Shown: piece after piece, positions 14,928 through 64,000 of the stretch
Position numbering within the stretch: the first letter of the stretch is position 1
Layout of the letters: every line of letters starts with the position of its first letter
From: Glandiceps talaboti
Taxonomy: Eukaryota > Hemichordata > Enteropneusta > Spengelidae
Direction of reading: 5' to 3'
Length of the DNA: 64,000 bases
Assembly (NCBI RefSeq): GCF_964340395.1
Contig: NC_135571.1
Span: 4,657,453-4,721,452 of the forward strand
The notes under the pieces: model-generated
What the model was told of the DNA's origin: nothing
Database searches by the model: none
Seen by the model: only the letters and a program-made list of their open reading frames with translations
Program-made: the position numbers and the translations under genes

Positions 14928-16373
14928 TGCATCACAAAAAATGAATTATTCATGTGCTGTTTAAAAAAGGGTAGGCATATTTTCATGTAGAAGTAGGGAT
15001 GCTAGCCATATAACCCTAAGTAACATCCACTATACGATTTGACATATTTGACTAGTCTTTCCACCGGGGTAAATCTTTAGCAGAGGATGTGTAAATGTGG
15101 TGAGTATGAGACGAAGTGACACCTTTGACTTAATTTATCCCCGGTGATCTCTTCCCTGGGGGCTGTAGACAGTCAAAAAAGTCACTTCATCTCGCACTAC
15201 CCCTTGACAGAGATGGTAGTTAGGTGGGTCACAGGGAGGGTAAAGGTTGGGTAAAGGTGGGTAAATTTGACTTTTCGTACAGTGATCCAAACAAGACAAA
15301 TGTACCATATTTGTGGGTGGCTTTGTTTGAATTTAAAATTTCATCTCAGGAAGGATATACCTTGGCTTGTGAATTCATATTTCATTTCATAACAATTTGG
15401 ATATCATGATATGACATAAAATGTGTCATTCAGTTTCACTTATCAGTACAGAGTTGGCATCAATCTCAGTACAGAGTTGGCATCAATCAGAACTTAGATG
15501 GGAGTGACACAGAGGCCTTGGTCTTAGCTCCATTCATTTTGACATACATGCATGATACATGGCTAGCAGACAAGCATATCTGGAAAGGGCTATTGTGTAT
15601 TTATGAAAACCTGTGCATAATATTTTTGCGGAAACTGAACTTTCAGCTTACTCAGACAGACACAAATTTAGAACTATTGTTGTTTGATGTGGTCGTATCT
15701 GATATGCAACTGTATTAGCAGATACGACCTTACTGCAATGACGCGACAAATTATGCAGTAGATATCGGTACATACAAAAACATCCCTTTTAGTGATGTGA
15801 AGCTCCAAGGACTGTGAGAGAGTCTACTTATATCTACATGTTGTAACAACAGTTTTAGTATGTGTCTATCTGAATTAGCTGAAACTGCAGTTTCCGTGGT
15901 TGTAATTTTCATAAAGAAAAAACTCAGACACACACAAAATCAACCTTTTCAATCAATCTTATTATTAGGAATAGAAAAAAACAAACTTAAAAAATACAGA
16001 ATGAAAGTTTTACTTGGAAATTACTCAAGAATTCAACAGGAGATTTCCTTCACTCCTGCATCACCTTACAAATGAAAACTAATCAGCTACATTTAGTCAC
16101 AATTATGACTGTCTTTATTTTACATTAAGTTTTAATTATTTTGGTGCTGTTTTTTGATTGTATAAATTCATCCAAAAAATATTTATACTAATTTTTATTC
16201 ATTTTGGGCACTGAACATTTTTGGCATTTGCATAAAGGCAATGGTAACCACAGTTGAAATCTTTTGGTATTGATGATTACATCAGTCAAACACTTTTTCA
16301 TAATTTTTTTTTTCAGATTTCTGTGGAAACTTCTGTCATTCAGTTCATTCCTACATAGTTTTAAGGACATTTA
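14926..16373. other. Gene-free sequence
   Basis: No exon was recognised. A 25-base duplication (CAGTACAGAGTTGGCATCAAT) occurs at about 15445-15490, and a possible diverged relative of the family C MITE end at about 15830-15870. Confidence 0.45.
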
Positions 16374-16610
16374 GTGACTGGAAAATAAATCAAAGATTAA
16401 ACTGGGCAGATCTGGTCTGGAGTGGTTTTTGCCACTAAACTTTGATTTAACGTAGTGACTGGAAAATAAAAAACTATACTGGACAGATCTGGTCTGAACT
16501 GGTTCTTGCCAAAAAAACTCTGATTTGATATGTGGCAACTGGAAAATAAAGAATAAACCGAGCAGATCTGGTCTGAACTGGTTCTTGCAGCTAAACTCTT
16601 ATATGGCAGG
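16374..16610. repeat. Tandem repeat, three copies of about 80 bp
   Basis: The unit contains GACTGGAAAATAAA, then GGGCAGATCTGGTCTG and TGGTTCTTGCC. Copies start at about 16375, 16455 and 16535. Echoes of AACTGGTT and CCAGTTT continue to about 16690 and reappear near 17340-17400. Confidence 0.75.
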
Positions 16611-16699
16611 AACTGGTTGGATCCAGTTTAAACTGGTTTATACAAGTTTTGTAACTGCTGTCAAGTTTATGATCTGGCCAGATTTGGTTGAACTGATTA

Positions 16700-18001
16700 A
16701 TACACGCTAAATCTGAGTTGAAAATATTGTATGACCTTAACTTTTATTTAATACTCAACAAAACAGGATATAATATATTATTTGTCAAGTTTTGTAGCAG
16801 TTCCTCTTTTGACAGCACAATATAAATGATCGATTTGGAATGTTTGCACTTACAGTTTTCAATTTCCTTTTTGTCACTGGAGTATGATATAATTTTATCA
16901 AAGGACTGTCAGTACCTGACAAGAGTTTCCGCGAAAAAAGGAGACGAGTCAACTAAAGCAAGAAGATCCATTGAGATGTATAAATTTTTGACGTAGTCAT
17001 AGGACAAAATGTTTCATATGACTTTCAATACATAATAAGATCAGGGTGATGGAAAACGTACGGTGAATTGAAAGTTTATTGTTTCAGTGTCCGTGTACTG
17101 AATTATGTTATCTTTTGTCTTTGGATTGCTTTTTCTGGTTTCTTCATGGACTTGGTGATGATGGTGGTTATGATGTTTTTGTCTAATTAGCCACAACGGC
17201 CAAAGACTTTTGCTCGTAGGGCTTTTTGATTCTTCGGCTTCACATTTCGCTTTTGCCACGTATGTACTACAGTCTACAGTGTTCTACGCCAACTACTATC
17301 ACAATATTTGAGGACCACACCAGCGACTGAAGTGACTGGAGTACTGGTTACAGCAAGATTGGTCTAGTTCAAACTGGTTCAATCTGGATTGAACCACTCT
17401 CAGAATGTGGTCTTTGATGCTGGAGGTAAGAACGTTAGTAGGGTATGTGTATGTGTGTGCAAAAAAAGTACATCACAATTGAAAATTCAAGAAAGTACAA
17501 GCTCAATTGAATGCAAGAAAATCGTCCAGGATTTTCACACAAATTTTGACAGGACAAGTTTTTGTTTAAAATAAAAATATGGTGTTCCTATTTACAATTT
17601 AGCTAGAATTTGCATGACTAATTTATGCACCAACATATTTGAACTTCAGAATTTATGATATCGTCATGCCAACAGTACTTACCACATGAGCAGCGCATAT
17701 CTGCCCAGTGTTTGCAATAAATGTTAAACAAAACAGTCTTTCTCAGGAGTCTTTTTGCTATTTGTGAGAAAATCCTGAATGAATTTTTATGACAAAAACA
17801 CTGATGACACTGATTTTCAATTGTTTGATGGATTTGTCACAGAAAATTCAACAATTTGTGGGAAACAACCTCCCAGGATTTGATGCATTTCTGTGAAAAT
17901 CAGTGTTATCATACTATATTACCATACTCACACACTTCAGCAATGAGTTGATTGGCTGAGGCTAAACCAGTTTGAGGCAGTCAGATCCAGTTTGATCCGG
18001 T
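16700..18001. other. 3' flank or 3' UTR of ZFC3H1, no further gene seen
   Basis: Downstream of the ZFC3H1 stop on the minus strand. Minus-strand AATAAA motifs occur near 17073 and 16742, and one overlaps the stop codon itself. A minus-strand frame at 17041-17259 is Lys/His-rich with no recognisable family or splice context, and I do not call it a gene. Confidence 0.4.
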
Positions 18002-46326
<28,325 letters not shown>

Positions 46327-46372
46327 TTTCGTGATTGTATTTAAAAATCTTCCAAATTTGTTCGACGCGACG

Positions 46373-46402
46373 TCAGAGTATCTCGGCCATCACCGTCGCC
46401 AT
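46373..46402 (-). promoter_or_regulatory. ZFC3H1 5' region: short uORF with YY1-like and CRE-like sites
   Basis: Upstream of the start codon, the minus strand reads CAAAATGGCGACGG, a YY1-type core-promoter motif. Its ATG opens a frame of nine codons (MATVMAEIL) ended by TGA at 46375-46373, 46 bases before the main ATG. TGACGTCG (CRE-like) overlaps the uORF stop. If the TSS is upstream of 46402 the uORF would be translated first. Confidence 0.45.
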
Positions 46403-46854
46403 TTTGAACATGTCACATTACTATCTCTAGGGGGCGACATTCACAGCGTTTGACCTTCGCAGGTCACGAGTGTAAGTGTCACATCTCGCTTGATTGTGCT
46501 CGCTGTTACCTGGTCGTGCTTTTGTAACTTTTTCCATTTGTAAACCGAGAAAAAATCATGGGCAACTAAACCTTTCCATATCAAAGGCGAAATTAATGAA
46601 GAGAAATTATGATAAATTATATATAACTATCCGCAAATCCACAGTATACATGTATAGACAAACATATCTACCGAAAACTCTGGAAAACATCAAACAGTAT
46701 GTAGTAGTATTTTCAATAATCAGAAATTTTGACAATTTGTGTATTTTCTATACCATATTTTTCATTTATCAGAAATTTTGACAATAAAATTGTATTTGGT
46801 GTTACAGTTTACTCACCATTTTCGTGTACAGAAGTTTTGTGAACAAATTTATGA

Positions 46855-46965
46855 GTAGCTCCCCCCCCTACCTTTCTCTCATTTTTGAGTAGCCCCCCCC
46901 CCCCCCGGCCAGCTCCAATTTTTAAGTGACCCCCTAAATTCCTCCGACCCCCCCCCGGCCATAAA
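46855..46965. repeat. C-rich tracts
   Basis: Three poly-C runs with a repeated AGTAGC/CGGCCA context, between ZFC3H1 and the EF-hand gene. Confidence 0.7.
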
Positions 46966-46979
46966 TAATGACGGCTCCC

Positions 46980-47515
46980 TTAATACAAAGCCAGTATGTA
47001 GTAGTATGTAGTGCTATGAATATAAAGCCAGTATGTAGTAGTATGTAGTGCTATGAATACAAAGCCAGTAAGTGCTATGAATACAAAGCCAGTATGTAGT
47101 AGTATGTAGTGCTATGAATACAAAGCCAGTATGTAGTAGCATGTAGTGCTATGAATACAAAGCCAGTATGTACATGTAGTAGTATGTAGTACTGTGAATA
47201 CAAAGCCAGTATGAAGTAGCATGTAGTGCTATGAATACAAAGCCAGTATGTAGTAGTATGTAGTGCTATGAATACAAAACCAGTATGTAGTAGCATGTAG
47301 TGCTATGAATACAAAACCAGTATGTAGTAGCATGTAGTGCTATGAATACAAAACCAGTATGTAGCTATAGTAGTATGTAGTGCTATGAATACAAAACCAA
47401 TATGTAGTGCTATGAATACAAAACCAGTATATAGTGCTATGAATACAATGCCAGTATGTAGCTATAGTAGTATGTAGTGCTATGAATACAATGCCAGTAT
47501 GTAGTAGCATGTAGA
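46980..47515. repeat. Minisatellite of about 37 bp, about 14 copies
   Basis: Units read AGCCAGTATGTAGTAGTATG then TAGTGCTATGAATACAA. Some units are truncated to about 26 bp, and two contain an extra CTATAG. It lies between the ZFC3H1 5' end and the EF-hand gene 3' end. Confidence 0.92.
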
Positions 47516-47682
47516 CTTTAATAGCATTTTCTGTGCTTTCCCCCCTTAAAGTGGCAATAGGGAAGAGAAATGGGCATTTATTTATTTATATTTTAATTAC
47601 AAAACAACCTTATGATGCTCCGCTACTTCAAGAATACCAAAGTCACCAACAATAGACAGAGTCCAGATGTATTTGTAACTCT

Positions 47683-56017
<8,335 letters not shown>

Positions 56018-56104
56018 TTTTCTCACTCGCTAGATCGGAGCACTGGAGTTAAATCTGCCACCTGTGGATTAAGTCGTCTGCACTCAGATTCAACATGACT
56101 CTAG

Positions 56105-56111
56105 TTATATA
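56105..56111 (-). promoter_or_regulatory. TATA box of the EF-hand gene
   Basis: The minus strand reads GGTATATAACT, ending 88 bases upstream of the ATG. A start of transcription about 30 bases downstream (near 56075-56080) would give a 5' UTR of about 60 bases. Confidence 0.6.
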
Positions 56112-56759
56112 CCCACGAAGCGGAAGTGAAATTTTGTTACAAGGTACGAAATCAATATACATATTTGTAGTATTGAACTCATGTGCATAAATTATGCTAT
56201 GCCGTTGACGTCACTGGGTAGAATATTCATGCGTAATAAAACCTGAAGCTAACAACACTGTACTCTGTACCTCAGACATTTTTAATATTTATACAATTTT
56301 GCCTGGGAACCCTGAGCTGAAATCTTTGAGTTAAACCTTTACTCTGCTCTTTAATACAAGGTTATTTCAGTAGGTCTCGTGTTCAAAAAAGTCACACAGT
56401 CACAAGTAAAATATTTACTCTTGTCGTTTTGAGGTTATCTCTATAGTTTATATATTGAATATAGATTTGTCACGCATCAAAACATTTTGCCTAGTCAATG
56501 CGAAAACTTATTAATCTTACGCTTTTACAGAATATATGTTGAATGCTACCAGAAAGATCAAAGGTCATAACTGTGCCGTTATAGGTATGTGCAGGGTCAT
56601 ATTTTGCAAATCTATGGGCCTTTACTGTGAAAGGTTCTAGAGATGTGTTTGCCATACTTGTATCGAGTTTCAGTTTTTTCCTCTTGTATTTAGGCTCAGT
56701 CTGCCTAGCTCTCCTTCAAACGAGTTAATTCATAGACTAAACGTTTGCAAATACATACA

Positions 56760-56790
<31 letters not shown>

Positions 56791-57635
56791 TGATTTGCAC
56801 ACACAGGGTACAGCTGCATTCTAAACACACTGTAGCTTGTTAACAAGAATCTTAGGACAACCAGAAAGCAGAAGTATCTACACAGGAAGAGGAGGGAGGC
56901 AGTTCATATCAAATGACCCGGAATGTGGGGATTGCGGCTGTCACACACATATGATCCTCAATATTCCAAAGCATTAGTCAATGATCATGTGATGCCATTA
57001 TCACAGTCTGGCAAATACATTGAGTCCACTGAAGAAGTCAATCGAGTCTAGACGAAATATTTGGACAAGGTAACATTACCTGTTTGTACCTTTATTTATA
57101 TCATGAACCCAAGCTGATGAATCTCTCTACACTTCAACCAGGTTTGACATTTATCTCGTTAACATTTACAGTATACCAATCAATGTAAAGGTTAAATACT
57201 TAATAAAATACTCATCAACCCACAGACCAGTTCCATACTTACATGTAATAGAGCACTCACTATCTGACAAATCAGTTTGTTGAAGCACGTACAGTGTCTG
57301 TGATCGAAACAACCATTTACAGCCGGTTTCAAGTTAGTGTTCACTGGCTCTGTTTGATACAACCATGCAGAAACCAATAAGAAACTGTACATGCTACAAT
57401 GCATGAATACAGATTTTGGCGTTATTTTGTCAAAATGAAACAAAATTAACTAAAATGCCACCACGTGGATATAAGAAGATTGGCACCCGTGTGCTTTCAC
57501 CTAGTTGCAATATATATTTAAATTGTGTAGTTTATTCTAAAGACAAAATGTAGAAAGAAATGGCGATTTTGGAATCTTAAAATGTACTTAAAACGTTCAG
57601 TTTCTTATTGATGTCTACATTGCTGTATCAAACAG
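56112..57635. other. Gene-free upstream flank
   Basis: Proximal part is the EF-hand gene promoter. A (ATAC)n run lies at 56752-56790. No exon was recognised. Confidence 0.5.
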
Positions 57636-57639
57636 AACC

Positions 57640-58020
57640 AATAATATAATATAATATAATATAATATAATATAATATAATATAATATAATATAATGTAAT
57701 ATAATATAACATAATATAATATGATATAATATGAAATATAATATAATATGAAATAATATAATATAATATAATATAACATAATATAATATGATATAATATG
57801 AAATAATATAATATAATATAATATAATATGAAATGATATAATATAATATAATATAACATAATATAATATGATATAATATGAAATAATATAATATAATATA
57901 ATATAACATAATGTAATATGATATAATATGAAATAATATAATCTAATATAATATAATATGAAATAATATAATATAATATAATATAATATATAATATAATA
58001 TAATGTAATATAATACAATA
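57640..58020. repeat. (ATAAT)n satellite, about 380 bp
   Basis: Pentamer TAATA with interspersed ATGAAATAAT and ATGATATAAT variants that form a 55-65 bp higher-order pattern. Confidence 0.96.
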
Positions 58021-58671
58021 TATGATATTATAATAGAATAAAATATATAATATAAATGAAATGGAAATACCGTTATTATCCATAGTGTAAATATGGAAAA
58101 TTATTCTAAGTCACTCAAGTCAAACTAGATGATATATACAAAATTCATTATAGAATTTAACCATGCTTATGAATGAAATTTTAATACGCTGTAAGCACAT
58201 ATATGGTGTCATATCTGATGGTTTTGATGAAATATCTGAATAGTGACATCCAGTAGTTTACGTAGGTTGAAGGCATTGACAGTAGGTATTGATTATGTGA
58301 TTGTTCGATGTAAAAACACCATCATATTCTGATTCCATTACAGGTTTATCTCAAAATCGATAAACTGCTATCTGACATTTTGATAATATTTGTATTTTAG
58401 TTATGTATGTAAAGGTTACTGCGTTTCAACAAAATGTCAAATTAAGCACCGAGGAAGTCGACATCAGAGGCATGTAAAATAGATTTGTCAATAACAAAAC
58501 CAAAGTACGACTCCTCAACATTTTACGATTGCCTTAGCAATCAGTACAACAAACTGTCTACACGCTATAAACACAACTTTAGGCATTTTTCCGTTCGTAT
58601 TTCAACCTTTCCGTATCCGCTGTATTGATTGGGTGCAAGGGGGCTGAAATGACATTCTAGTTTGACATCGG

Positions 58672-58935
58672 TTGATGGTGGCCGAGTGGTTAAACTTATA
58701 TAACTGCCTCTTACCACTGCGGTCGGGGTTCGAACCCATTCAGGGTTTGATTAGATTTACCACACTGTAAGTAAGAAGAGTGTCGTCAGTTTAACTCTAC
58801 CGAACAACACAGGTTTTCCCCGGGTACTCCGGTTTCCTTCTGCATTAACACTGAACCCATGAGGGATGGCCCTCACTGGACTTCTTGGGAGACAAGTGTT
58901 TATACACTATCCAGTATAAATATAGACAATTATTA
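58672..58935 (+). mobile_element. tRNA-derived SINE type 2, single full copy
   Basis: The head GGTGGCCGAGTGGTTAAA (box A-like, Ser/Leu tRNA type) and GGGGTTCGAACCC (box B) are about 50 bases apart. The body includes GGTTTTCCCCGGGTACTCCGG, then GAGGGATGGCCCTCACTGGAC. This is the source form of the arrays at 35560-36090 and 23335-24040. Confidence 0.85.
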
Positions 58936-59319
58936 TCCACACACGTCTGTAAGGTTTACTCAGCAACAACGGTCATGATTTTTTTCGCTATCATAATCAC
59001 ACCAACGAACATTGAAGAAAATTGAACTGGATTAAGAAAAATGATAAAATTGAAAATAGTTTATATTCTGTATATTATAACTTATATTTGATATTCTAAA
59101 GATGCTGCTACAAGAATTTACAGTATTAAAGCTTCACTAGCTGCATTGGGAACGTTTTTTTTGAACCCGCTTTTGTTTAGATATATAATGACTTTATATA
59201 ATAATATTGCACATCCTGAACAGTGTTGAATCACCTATTTTGTAAATGCATTTGTTCAACTGTACATATATTATAATAGTACAGCCATCCAGTCAATTAG
59301 CCATCCATTCATCCATCCA

Positions 59320-59360
59320 TTCAACCAACCAACCAACCAACCAACCAACCAATCAACCAA
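59320..59360. repeat. (CCAA)n microsatellite
   Basis: About eight CCAA units, preceded by CCATCCATTCATCC. Confidence 0.95.
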
Positions 59361-62300
59361 TCGTAGACAAAAACAATATCCCTAAAACAAAGAACAGCAC
59401 CAGTCCATAAACCACAAGTCAACAATCCAGCCTGGGGGGAAGGTTGGTTTTAGGAAAATGATTTCAGGAAAGTTCAAATTTAAATAGGGCTACTATGAAT
59501 ATTGTGGTAGGACAGCTTTCAATAACTAACTGAGTCGACTCGAATATGATGACACCAAAGTGTAATTGACTGCTACTTTAATTATTTAAAGGTTCAAACG
59601 ACTCAGAAAATGCATTAAGCGGTATAATTAAGAATATCAATGAAGATAATTGAATGTAAATAGCGAAAAGTTATATAAATATCATGGGTGTTATCTCAAC
59701 ATATTTGACAATGACGTTTTGATGTACACAATAACATAGTATCCCGTGTATCTACGTAGTTGTCATATTTCACCAACGGGTTTGAGTGATTATTGTTTGA
59801 AAAGTCACTCCTGCTCTTGTTTTTAAACAAAGTATTGACTCAAATTTAAAACGTGTTTAATTGTGAGTCTTTCTTCGTGAACGTCTGACATTTCAAATCA
59901 ATGTATATAGTCATGATAATTACGCCTTACAAAATATATTTTCCTTCCGAAAGTACTGTTTTCGTTTGCGTAGACGTTCATTGCCTTAAACGATGCAATC
60001 GATTTAATAGCTTCTTCCTGAAACAACATTTCGATTGATCTATGTATAGAATACACGACGTCGTGAAAACAATCGACAAATTAAGTGTCCTAAAGTCTCT
60101 ATAAATCGTTACTTCATGTAGCTCGAATTTTATTACCAATATACAGTTTGGAGATGAACATAGTACACTTGCTGCTTCGTACAAAGATATGTACAATGTC
60201 TAATTATTGGTATTTTAACAATTTTCAGAGAATATTTGTTGTTGTCTGATCGAAATATGATACTTCAGTTACAACTACTACGGCTACCATGGTAACAGAT
60301 TCAAAACCAAGCTTTCACTCAATATTCAAACTTACCACCTACCTACAGATAATACCTACATATAATACTGATCACTAATTACCAGATACAGCGTCTTTTT
60401 GTAAGTATGTGACCCATGTTTAGTGAATGTACCTTTGCATGAAACAAATGTACCAGTTGCAATCAGTGGAAGTTTAAAAGAATAGTATCACAACTTCTTA
60501 CGATTAAACACAGGCAAGCGGCGGGGCGATGAGAGTCATGGTGGTCAAATCTTTACTGTTTTGGTGTCCATGGGATTTAAATATTCAATTCACAAACCCA
60601 GTTAGAGAACACACACAATTACTAAACGCGGTAAAACACACGAGCAGTATTAGAAAAAATTAAAATAATAGAATTGATGCTCGAGTTCAGAACAAAGAAT
60701 TCCCTGTAGTACATGTAAGCCAAACAGAGAAAGAATTCTTATAGATGACTTGGTGTATATTGAACATAACAACTTCTGCGATAATAGATCAATATTATAG
60801 TTATGTTGCTATGACAGTTTCTGAAAAATTACATCAAATCGCAAAGACAGAAATTATTTCATTCTATATATCGATGCGGGTGATTGAGTACCTATTTTAG
60901 GCTAACGTACACTTAATGTCACTGGGCAATTCAAAATGTCATTTCCTATCGTATTAAAGGTGATAGCATCTGCTGCAGGCTAAGACAACATAGTCATTAA
61001 TATCAGAGGTCTTTCATACATTCCTTACACGGAAAATATTAACGTCATTGGCGTGATATTTGCAACTGATCTTTTAAATCATACATGATTCGTTAACTTC
61101 TTCAGACACGACGTTTAGTTGCCAAAAGGTGTAACCATTCTTTGCCATCTTGAGTGTTTTGGGAATCAGATATTGAATCTCTAGCAATGAATAATAAATG
61201 AAATTATAAGCTGTGCCGCAATTATATGATAATGTCAGCTTTACATTCAATATAAACATACACGCACACGCACACACGCGCGCCAACACGCACTTACATG
61301 TACACACACACGTATATGTGCTGCTGTCTCCTGTCTCTCTGTCTATGAATGTATGTGTATTCGTACGAACGATCGACCGATGTAATGAATGAAGGAATGA
61401 AGGAAGGAATAAAGGAATGAAGGAAGGGAGAAAGGAATTGCAACCTTCCTGTGTCAATCAATGATCGCTCGTCAAATCGATGACGACATAGTAAATAACA
61501 AAAGAACAAATGTAAAGATAATCAATTGATCATATAGTTCTAGTAACCAACCCTGATTAAAGTACTAATATTGCATATCTAATCTATTTATAGCTGGTCG
61601 TTAAACCCTGTACTTACTTACTTACTGTGCATGTCATGTAAGCATTCGATCCTTGTACTCCTGTGGGATGTATGCCACGTTTACCTTTCGGTAGTCGCCA
61701 CTTTTATAGACACATATGTCGTGTTTGCATCCGGTAAAATCGTTTATCCTCTGGCCTTTACGGAAATGGTAAAAACGTGCAATTCGTGTCACTTCTCATG
61801 GGATCCGGGAGTTATTCAACTTTCAGTTTAGCTGTCATTTTTGACAATTTAAGCAATAGTATTCGATTTGAAAGTACACTTTCATTTTAAGATGTGAAAG
61901 GAAATAAAGAAAATAAGTAATGGATATAATCAAGAAACAGATTTGTCTGAAATCGTTCTCAGGACTGCAAAATTTCAAACTTTAGGTGGAATAGCCGATT
62001 CACCTACTTAAAAAAACAGCCAATAATATAATTAGTTTTACATTAAACTTTGTTCCAAACACAAACTTGAAAATATATACTGACGACAGCAGAATATTGT
62101 TCGAGAGGATCTTGGCGGATAATGTTTGCAATATATCTCTTCACTCCTTTCGGAACTTATTTTAGCACTATACAATGATATCAGTGTTTTCAAGAAATGA
62201 ATATAGGAAGATCTCTTATTGAATTAATGATTGCGACCTAATATTATCTATCTTACTGATCATAAGGCAACATCTGTACTTGTATGGAAAACATGCTTCT
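59361..62300. other. Gene-free sequence
   Basis: No exon was recognised on either strand. Simple repeats: CACACGCACACG at about 61262-61310 and (GGAA)n-like sequence at 61388-61435. Confidence 0.5.
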
Positions 62301-62369
62301 AACAATAATAGGACCTAAACAGTATACAGGGAAAGAAGAACTGTTATTGTCGTCTCGTATTGATAGTCT

Positions 62370-62594
62370 CCTACAAATACAAATACCCTGTCGCCTTCCT
62401 TGTACACATCTATATAATCATGCCTTTTAGGAAAAGCATCACACTTCTTCCAATATTTCAGCCTTTAAGCCTTGTAGACATCGATCTTCAACACATTTAA
62501 CCGGGCTGGCATTTTATCGTCTGCGCCCACTCAAAGCTTTATATCATGAGTATAAATTGCTCATAGTCAATAAAGAATTGAATTGAATTGAATA
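62370..62594 (+). mobile_element. Possible 3' end of a non-LTR retrotransposon
   Basis: Ends AGTCAATAAAGAATTGAATTG with a short (GAATT)n tail, preceded by sequence with bits of reading frame resembling the end of a LINE second ORF (for example CGTCTGCGCCCACTC). A short tandem tail next to AATAAA is typical of LINE 3' ends. The identification is tentative. Confidence 0.35.
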
Positions 62595-62934
62595 GCATGA
62601 ACTTTGTACCCACTAACGAGAAAACAAACTAACTTGCCCTTCTGCTAGATATTAGCGATTTCTATACACATTATCATCCCAGACAGAGTTTTCCCACGGT
62701 TGTCTTACGCTAGATCTCTCCTCACAAATAACAGATAGTAAACTCATTTGGGCAAGTACATGTCATATAATGAGAAATTAAAAGCCACCGAATTGATCTT
62801 ATTGTTGCACCATCGACCAAATGACTTCACTGTGATATCATACTAAATGCGTGGTTGGCTGACAGAGGCTGAAAAAGAAATACGTTCGCAACATATTGTA
62901 AGACAACACTACTTGTTACGGGTGTTTCAACATA

Positions 62935-63013
62935 CGTACATACACACATACACACATACACACATACATACATACATACATACATACATACATACACACA
63001 TACACACATACAC

Positions 63014-63045
<32 letters not shown>
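62935..63045. repeat. (ACAT)n / (ACAC)n microsatellite
   Basis: Two blocks of CATA repeats separated by CACACATACACA. Confidence 0.97.
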
Positions 63046-63076
63046 TTACCATTTGAATTGTTTTAAAATGTTCTCT

Positions 63077-63170
63077 TAAAGTGGCCATAAAGGTTGAGTA
63101 ATTCGTAGTTATTTTGAATTTTTGCTTGATAAAATAACTATTGTGTGTGTACTTGACAATAAAATGTGTA
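63077..63170. mobile_element. MITE family A, partial
   Basis: CTTAAAGTGGCCATAAAGGTT then TTGCTTGATAAAATAACTATTG resembles the left arm at 175-265. No right arm was identified with confidence. Confidence 0.5.
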
Positions 63171-64000
63171 GGCCGCGCCGAAGTCAGTAATTCGCAAATG
63201 TTTAAAAAGCTTAAGGAAGTTATTTGTAATCAGAAGTAAGTAAAAGTAATATATCTATGCATAACGATGCATGTATGTGTACGTATGCTTTTCGCAATGT
63301 ACGTAGTCAATGTAATATGTGTTTCTATTAATCTGGTCAAGGCTGTGTATGAATTTGCAAAAACAAGCAGTTGACAAATGTTTTAGTTTTATGCAATTTA
63401 CTGACTAGACTAGACTTGAAATTTGATTAGTTATGTTGTATTTCAAGGCGATAAAAGATGTCTTAGTCGTTATAGATCAGAAATGGATACCCATTTCTTG
63501 CCCTTAACCCACAAGATTATGCTGTGAACTCACAAATTAGTGTACTTAGCTGAAACCCGCTGAAGCAATCAGGTGATATACTGGTCACGTCAGTCACATA
63601 TTTCTGTAACTGGTAAACATTTATTAATGGACTAAAAATCGATTTTACAGTCTATTTCCGTGCACATTGCTACGGGTGTGGTCTTTTTGAAATGTCATAA
63701 GCGTACTCCTGAGCCAATGTTTTGATCTCTTTACGCTAAACGTTAATGACCTGACGCAAGGAATTGAAAATCAGGTGGGCATCCCCAAGCTGTAATTGAC
63801 TTGTAACACGAATGCAGTCTAGATACATACTTTATTCTGTAAATATATACGTTGTCATATGGGGTGGGTTTTGCTGTGTTATGCGTTATGTACAAACTGT
63901 AAACAAGGGTCTATTGTCCGCCTTAAAATTGTGTAAACGTTTGAGTCGATTGATAAACACGTGTACCTATTTCATACTAGTGTCCAGAATCTTCGAGTAC
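63171..64000. other. Gene-free sequence to the window end
   Basis: Nothing recognisable: no exon, RNA gene or long repeat. Confidence 0.45.

Noticed and set aside
17041-17259. Minus-strand frame of 72 residues starting MAKAKCEAEESK
   Set aside because: Lys/His-rich with no recognised family, no splice sites of quality and no downstream partner; probably chance in the ZFC3H1 3' flank.
57605-58018. Minus-strand YYIILYYI frames of 93-137 residues
   Set aside because: Translation of the ATAAT satellite.
58672-58745. Possible functional tRNA gene (Ser/Leu type)
   Set aside because: Box A and box B are present, but the arms do not pair as a cloverleaf by eye, and the sequence continues into a SINE body repeated elsewhere.
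61074-61509. Minus-strand frames of 71-127 residues
   Set aside because: Composed largely of translated (GGAA)n and (CA)n tracts with random flanks.

Overview
The window is animal nuclear DNA, AT-rich and packed with micro- and minisatellites, hairpin MITEs and tRNA-derived SINEs. Coding sequence is divided into short exons with GT-AG introns. The genes and, above all, several intronic minisatellites whose repeat unit includes an exon end plus its 5' splice site suggest an invertebrate deuterostome, most likely a lancelet (Branchiostoma). From memory, such exon-border minisatellites were described in amphioxus genes and called 'mirages'. The organism is an inference and no species is claimed.

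Layout. 1-13.4 kb: no gene found; satellite DNA (ATTAC pentamers), MITEs and microsatellites. 13,423-13,615 (-): signal peptide plus the start of a Reeler domain, the first coding exon of a gene whose other exons I could not find. 14.6-14.9 kb (-): an unrecognised reading frame. 18,002-46,326 (-): a complete ortholog of ZFC3H1, assembled here as 30 coding exons and about 2,076 residues. Human ZFC3H1 connects the MTR4/exosome machinery to nuclear polyadenylated RNA (PAXT connection). 47,683-56,017 (-): a small gene for a protein of about 200 residues with an N-terminal hydrophobic segment and four EF-hand loops; it has a TATA box and a very short, tentative last coding exon. 56.1-64 kb: no gene found; a tRNA-derived SINE, microsatellites and a possible LINE 3' end. 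All recognised genes are on the minus strand and lie head to tail. Nothing suggests that they share a pathway.

The most interesting biology is in the ZFC3H1 introns. At exons 7, 15, 16, 19 and 22 the last bases of the exon, together with the splice donor, have been copied into the following intron, once or in tandem. Exon 19 is the extreme case, with eight near-identical exon/donor junctions; the second one would add 19 in-frame residues. Elsewhere tRNA-like SINE heads (two introns) and a MITE terminal repeat (one intron) have been expanded into tandem arrays. Exon 22 carries a one-base frameshift at a G triplet (25,440-25,442), which is either an assembly error or a real lesion.

All exon boundaries were read by eye from splice consensus, reading-frame continuity and remembered similarity to human ZFC3H1. 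No transcript or database evidence was used.
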